From: Butyricicoccus_A sp963588905
Lineage (GTDB): Bacteria; Bacillota; Clostridia; Oscillospirales; Butyricicoccaceae
Assembly (NCBI GenBank): GCA_963588905.1
Contig: CAVAJF010000036.1
Coordinates: 78,270 to 142,269, forward strand
DNA length: 64,000 nucleotides
Direction of reading: 5' to 3'
The position numbers and the translations under genes were made by a program. Below, in pieces: positions 60,277 to 64,000 of this stretch; position 1 is the stretch's first letter, and every line of letters begins with the position of its first letter. The notes beneath the pieces were generated by a model, which had not been told where the DNA came from, did not search any database, and saw only the letters and a program-made list of their open reading frames with translations.

Positions 60277-60828
60277 ATGACAGACAATTCCGTTTTCTTG
60301 GGACGAATTTCGGCAAACATGCCATCTCAGCCGGAAATCAATCCAGAAGCAACGGCGAGTTTTGCCTCGATTGAACATCTGAAACAGATGATTCGGACGG
60401 GTGTTTTAGACATTGAAAACCATACGGAAATTCAGCCTGAAATCGACCAAATTTTTCAAAAGTTTATTCATTTGGCAAGCTGCGGAAAGTGTGCACCGTG
60501 TCGAGAGGGCACCAAGCGAATGCGGCAGCTGCTGAAAAAAATCATGGAAGGCAACGGCACAGATCAGGAACTGGATCAGCTGGCGGAGCTGGCAGACATG
60601 ATTACGAATACAGCGTTGTGCGGCTTGGGAATGAAGCAGTACGTGATTGACCCAACGGTGTGCAAGGGATGCTCTCGGTGCGCGAAGCAATGTCCGGTAG
60701 ATGCGATCTCCGGACAAATTCGTTCTCCGTTTGTTATCAATCCGCACAAATGCATCCGCTGTGGCTCTTGCACAGATACCTGCGCATTCCACGCCATTTC
60801 ACTGACAACATTTGGCTATCCGGCATGA
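60277..60828 (+). CDS. Fe-S protein: NuoF C-terminal 4Fe-4S domain plus two 4Fe-4S clusters, lacking the FMN/NAD domain
   Basis: 183 residues from the ATG at 60277, with GGGAGG upstream. Residues about 75-125 match the iron-sulfur end of NuoF/HndC (ASCGKCAPCREGTKR, ALCGLG). About 130-180 is a 2x[4Fe-4S] ferredoxin (CKGCSRCAKQCP, CIRCGSCTDTC). The FMN- and NADH-binding part that makes up most of NuoF/HndC is absent, and residues 1-70 match nothing I know. It is followed by hydA, so it is probably an electron-transfer subunit of the hydrogenase that cannot itself oxidise NADH. Confidence 0.85.
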   Translation: MTDNSVFLGRISANMPSQPEINPEATASFASIEHLKQMIRTGVLDIENHTEIQPEIDQIFQKFIHLASCGKCAPCREGTKRMRQLLKKIMEGNGTDQELDQLAELADMITNTALCGLGMKQYVIDPTVCKGCSRCAKQCPVDAISGQIRSPFVINPHKCIRCGSCTDTCAFHAISLTTFGYPA

Positions 60829-60854
60829 GCTCTTGAAGCAAAGGAGAGAGTCGT

Positions 60855-62588
60855 ATGGGAACAATGACAATCAATAAAATACGAGTTACATTTACGGACG
60901 AAGAAGAAAATGTTTTGTCTGTGATTCGCAAAGCCGGATTTGAAATGCCGACGCTGTGTTATCGACCGGAGCTCTTAATACACGGTTCCTGCCGTCTTTG
61001 CGTGGTAGAGGACAAACACGGGCGAACCTTTGCCTCGTGCTCGGAAAAACCGCGCGATGGCATGGAAATTTACACCAACACACCACGCCTGATGCGTTAC
61101 CGAAAGATGATTCTGGAGCTGTTGCTGGCGTCGCATCAGCGAGACTGTACGGTCTGTATCAAAAGCGGCGAATGCTTGTTGCAGGCGACCGCGCGGCGAA
61201 TGGGTGTCAATCAAATCCGCTATGAGACCCAGCAGACAAATTATCCACTGGATATGAGCTCACCAGCCATTGTATTGAATCCAAACAAGTGTATCTTGTG
61301 CGGCAACTGCGTGCGGATGTGTGGCGACGTACAGGGAATCGGCGCGGTGGATTTTGTCGACCAAGGCCCGAATTACCGTGTTGCGACCGTCGGCGGCAGT
61401 AAATTGGCGGATACGGATTGCGTCGGCTGCGGCCAGTGCCGCACATTTTGTCCGACAGGCGCGATTACGATTAACACGAACATCAATGCGATTCGAGAGG
61501 CAATCGCTGATCCAAACGTCAAAGTTGTGGCACAGATTGCTCCGGCTGTGCGCGTAGCAGTCGGGCATGTATTCGGATTTCCGAACGGTGTCAACGTGAT
61601 GGGACGGATCGTCAATGCAATGCATCGCTTGGGGTTTGATGAAGTGTACGACACGGCGTTTGGCGCAGATTTTACGGTTATGGAGGAGAGCAAGGAGCTA
61701 TTGGAGCGGTTAGAGTCGGGTGAAAATCTGCCGTTGTTTACTTCCTGCTGTCCTGCGTGGGTGCTGGACTGTGAAAAACGGTATCCGGAGCTGACGAGCC
61801 ATTTGTCCACTTGTCGTTCCCCGATGCAGATGCTGGGAGCAGTCATTCGAGAATACTACAAAGACCCGAAGAATAATGAAGGAAAGCGCGTACTTTCTGT
61901 TGCTGTTATGCCGTGTACCGCGAAAAAAGGAGAAATTCTGCGGCCGGAATCCATGACAGACGGCGTACAGGATATTGATTATGTTCTGACGACCAATGAG
62001 CTATGTACGATGATTAAAAAGGACGGCATTTTGTTTGACCGGCTGGAAGTTGAAGCCGTGGACATGCCATTTGGCATCAGTTCCGGTGCCGGAATGATTT
62101 TCGGCAACTCCGGCGGTGTGACAGAAGCAGTTTTGCGCCGTTTGAACGATGGCCATGAACGGGCAAAAATGGAACAGATCAAGCAGAGCGGCGTGCGCGG
62201 AGAAGAAGGAATCAAGGAGATTGTTTTCCACTATCACGGAAAAGAACTGCGCGCGGCCATTGTCAGCGGCTTGGCGAATGCTGCCAAATTGCTGAAGGAT
62301 ATTGAATCGGGAAAAGCAACATATCATTTTGTGGAAGTCATGGCCTGTCGTCGTGGCTGTGTCATGGGCGGCGGTCAGCCTCTTCCGGCGGGAGATGAAG
62401 AGCGAGCATCGCGGCCGAAAGGACTATACGAAGTCGATTTGACCCGTCAGATTAAAAAATCCGATGAAAATCCGCTGGTACTTTCTCTGTATGACGGTCT
62501 GATTCGAGGCAAAGAACACAAGTTATTACATAGAAATATGGCTGGACGGAATAATATTGGACAGAAAGAGGAGAAAACGACAAAATAA
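60855..62588 (+). CDS. hydA: [FeFe] hydrogenase catalytic subunit
   Basis: 577 residues. N-terminal [2Fe-2S] domain (LCYRPELLIHGSCRLC), His-ligated [4Fe-4S] (HQRDCTVCIKSGEC), two [4Fe-4S] (CILCGNCVRMC, CVGCGQCRTFCPTG), then the H-cluster domain with FTSCCPAW, MPCTAKKGE and MACRRGCVMGGGQP, all complete. This is the group A3/HndD-like layout, which usually works with a NuoF-like diaphorase. It makes or uses H2 in the cytoplasm. AAGGAG precedes the ATG; the maturases are not in the window. Confidence 0.95.
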   Translation: MGTMTINKIRVTFTDEEENVLSVIRKAGFEMPTLCYRPELLIHGSCRLCVVEDKHGRTFASCSEKPRDGMEIYTNTPRLMRYRKMILELLLASHQRDCTVCIKSGECLLQATARRMGVNQIRYETQQTNYPLDMSSPAIVLNPNKCILCGNCVRMCGDVQGIGAVDFVDQGPNYRVATVGGSKLADTDCVGCGQCRTFCPTGAITINTNINAIREAIADPNVKVVAQIAPAVRVAVGHVFGFPNGVNVMGRIVNAMHRLGFDEVYDTAFGADFTVMEESKELLERLESGENLPLFTSCCPAWVLDCEKRYPELTSHLSTCRSPMQMLGAVIREYYKDPKNNEGKRVLSVAVMPCTAKKGEILRPESMTDGVQDIDYVLTTNELCTMIKKDGILFDRLEVEAVDMPFGISSGAGMIFGNSGGVTEAVLRRLNDGHERAKMEQIKQSGVRGEEGIKEIVFHYHGKELRAAIVSGLANAAKLLKDIESGKATYHFVEVMACRRGCVMGGGQPLPAGDEERASRPKGLYEVDLTRQIKKSDENPLVLSLYDGLIRGKEHKLLHRNMAGRNNIGQKEEKTTK

Positions 62589-62625
62589 CTCAAAAGAGTT
62601 ATGCGACAAGACATATAAAAATGTA

Positions 62626-62654
62626 TTGAAAAATCTGCGCGAATGTGATAGTAT
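62626..62654 (+). promoter_or_regulatory. promoter of the SH3b/SLH gene
   Basis: TTGAAA (62626-62631) and TAGTAT (62649-62654), 17 bp apart, 48 bp before the ATG. Confidence 0.7.
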
Positions 62655-62702
62655 ATACAAAGATAAAACAGGGCGTTGCCTTGGAAAGAAAAGGGGATCA
62701 CC

Positions 62703-63827
62703 ATGAAGAAAAACGCAAAAATTCGCATTGCCACGGGGATGATGGCTGCTTGCTTGCTGTGCGGAAATGCATTTGCATTGGATGCAACAGGTCAGCAGAA
62801 TGCAGATCAGACCGTTGCTGTCGCAGCGCAGGCATCTGACGGCACTGCACAGCAGGAACAGAATGTTGCTGCAAAGAAAACTGGCTACGCAACAGCGAGC
62901 GTCAACGTTCGCTCGAAGCCGAGCAATGACGGCGAAATTCTGGGAACATTGAATAAGGGAACCTCGGTTGAGATTCTCGGTTCGGAGGGTAACTGGTATC
63001 AGATTTCCTTTGCCGGAAAGACGGGATATGTGTACAACAAGTACATTTCTCTGACCAAACCGGACGAACCAACGAAGCCGTCTACCACAACAACGGTATA
63101 TACGACCGTGGACTTGAATGTTCGTGAGCAGCCGAACAACAAGGCGAAGATTTTGGGTACGTTGAAGAAGGGCGCTGAGGTACAGACCACCGCATTGAAG
63201 GATGGTTGGTACACCATCTCGTTTGCTGGCAAGACTGGCTATATCAGTAAAGCGTATACGACCACGACAAAGCCTTCGACACCGGCACAGCCAACCACGG
63301 ATATGGAGTTTACCGATGTTCCGAAGACCGCATGGTACTATGATGCTGTCAATTGGGCAGTAAAGAAGGGTATTACTTCTGGTACATCCAAGACAACCTT
63401 TAGCCCGAATCAGGTATGCACGCGTGCACAGGCTGTCATGTTCCTGTGGAAGAACGCAGGTAGCCCGGACGTTACCAAGTCGGTAGCAAATCCGTTTACC
63501 GATGTCAAGACCTCGAGTTGGTACTATAAGGCTGTTATGTGGGCTGTAAACAAGGGTGTTACCTCTGGCACGTCCAAGACGACCTTTAGCCCGAACAAGA
63601 CCTGCTCCCGTGCAGAGATTGTCACCTTTATGTGGAAGGCGAACGGCTCGAAGAAGGTTGCTTATAAGAATCCGTTCAACGATGTCAAGATCGCTGACTG
63701 GTATTATGAGCCGGTTATGTGGGCTGTGAAGAACGGCGTCACTGGCGGCACGTCCAAGACGACCTTCTCTCCGAAGAATGGCTGTACGCGCGCACAGGTT
63801 GTAACATTCCTGTACAACAGCAAATAA
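62703..63827 (+). CDS. secreted protein with two SH3b and three SLH repeats
   Basis: 374 residues from the ATG at 62703 with AAGGGG upstream. Residues 1-27 are a signal peptide (KIRIATGMMAACLLCGNAFA). Two bacterial SH3 repeats follow: ATASVNVRSKPSNDGEILGT near 65 and TTVDLNVREQPNNKAKILGT near 137. Three SLH repeats (each ending GTSKTTFSP plus a charged tail) fill the last 170 residues. The three SLH repeats are very alike, which suggests recent duplication. It is a wall-bound protein with no catalytic domain seen. It shares SLH anchoring with the protein at 20484-22067. Confidence 0.88.
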   Translation: MKKNAKIRIATGMMAACLLCGNAFALDATGQQNADQTVAVAAQASDGTAQQEQNVAAKKTGYATASVNVRSKPSNDGEILGTLNKGTSVEILGSEGNWYQISFAGKTGYVYNKYISLTKPDEPTKPSTTTTVYTTVDLNVREQPNNKAKILGTLKKGAEVQTTALKDGWYTISFAGKTGYISKAYTTTTKPSTPAQPTTDMEFTDVPKTAWYYDAVNWAVKKGITSGTSKTTFSPNQVCTRAQAVMFLWKNAGSPDVTKSVANPFTDVKTSSWYYKAVMWAVNKGVTSGTSKTTFSPNKTCSRAEIVTFMWKANGSKKVAYKNPFNDVKIADWYYEPVMWAVKNGVTGGTSKTTFSPKNGCTRAQVVTFLYNSK

Positions 63828-64000
63828 TTTTGTTCGTCACAATAGAAGAACTGGAAATCCGCTCTTTGGCAGAAAATCCGCACAAAAAGCAGAAAAATAT
63901 GTGTAAGAGATAAAAAGACCTCTTAGAAAAGTGTCGGACTAAATTAGCGAAAATTTCTAGTATTTTTCAATATTATTCGTTATTTTTCGGGGGGGGGGTT
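63828..64000. other. AT-rich non-coding tail ending in a run of ten G
   Basis: No gene is seen. The last bases contain ten consecutive G (63989-63998) after AT-rich sequence. This is unlike the rest of the window and could be a contig-end error or a slippage-prone tract. Confidence 0.5.

Noticed and set aside
60855..62588. HydA as the NuoG subunit of complex I
   Set aside because: The three H-cluster motifs are complete, which NuoG lacks.
1..64000. CRISPR array, tRNA, rRNA or prophage
   Set aside because: No regularly spaced repeats, cloverleaf ends or phage gene blocks were found on reading both strands; small tRNAs could still be missed without a computed search.

Overview
The window (about 50% GC) comes from an anaerobic, endospore-forming Clostridia-type Firmicute. 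It carries the spoIIAA-spoIIAB-sigF operon, the yabM-mazG-rqcP-yabP-yabQ-divIC-yabR block, three T-box leaders, SLH-domain surface proteins and an [FeFe] hydrogenase. An Oscillospirales / Butyricicoccus-like gut anaerobe would fit, but the exact taxon is an inference. Genes are densely packed in operons, most with recognisable ribosome binding sites. I saw no rRNA, tRNA, CRISPR array or prophage.

Layout. 1-1580: an edge-truncated TnpB element and hairpin-rich DNA. 1585-8950 (minus strand): an aromatic amino acid operon (aroF-aroB-aroC-pheA-aroA-aroEK) behind a T-box whose specifier reads as Phe (UUC). 9040-13890 (plus): leuA-leuC-leuD-leuB behind a T-box with a Leu (CUC) specifier, divergent from the aro promoter. 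13949-16260 (minus): a two-gene unit of a NYN-domain (PIN-like nuclease) protein and a SpoT-like HD / Nudix fusion, with its own promoter and a perfect inverted repeat. 16250-20470: a MarR regulator and a heterodimeric ABC exporter. 20484-26504: a surface transglutaminase with SLH repeats, an aldo/keto reductase with a flavodoxin, a cytidylate-kinase-like protein, an acetyltransferase and a MocR-type regulator. 26525-41989: radC, uvrB, uvrA, recJ, relA/spoT, dtd, an MBL hydrolase, hemZ, a uridine-kinase-like protein, a zinc-ribbon protein and a yabM-type flippase. 41999-43565: an IS110-family element. 43577-46476: the rest of the yab/divIC operon. 46703-49514: an amidohydrolase, a fumarase alpha subunit and hpf. 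49603-54225: a predicted iron-regulated AraC regulator plus two ABC half-transporters. 54260-58557: T-box(Val)-valS-folC. 58659-60176: the spoIIA operon. 60173-62588: a truncated NuoF-like Fe-S protein and the [FeFe] hydrogenase. 62703-63827: a secreted SH3b/SLH protein.

The most striking result is the IS110 element between yabM and mazG. Its ends, empty target site and guide RNA can be read from the sequence alone. Upstream of the recombinase is a bridge-RNA-like region with two loops of the same design. One loop carries a 10-nt and an 8-nt segment that match the two halves of the reconstructed pre-insertion site around a CT core. The other carries shorter segments that match the element's own two ends. 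Joining the ends would create a -35/-10 promoter with 17 bp spacing reading into the guide RNA. The recombinase gene has a frameshift near its 3' end, so this copy may be inactive.

Other points worth a look are the NYN/HD-Nudix unit, the diaphorase remnant next to the hydrogenase, the orphan fumarase alpha subunit, and regulatory sites resembling LexA, MerR, MarR and DtxR-type operators.
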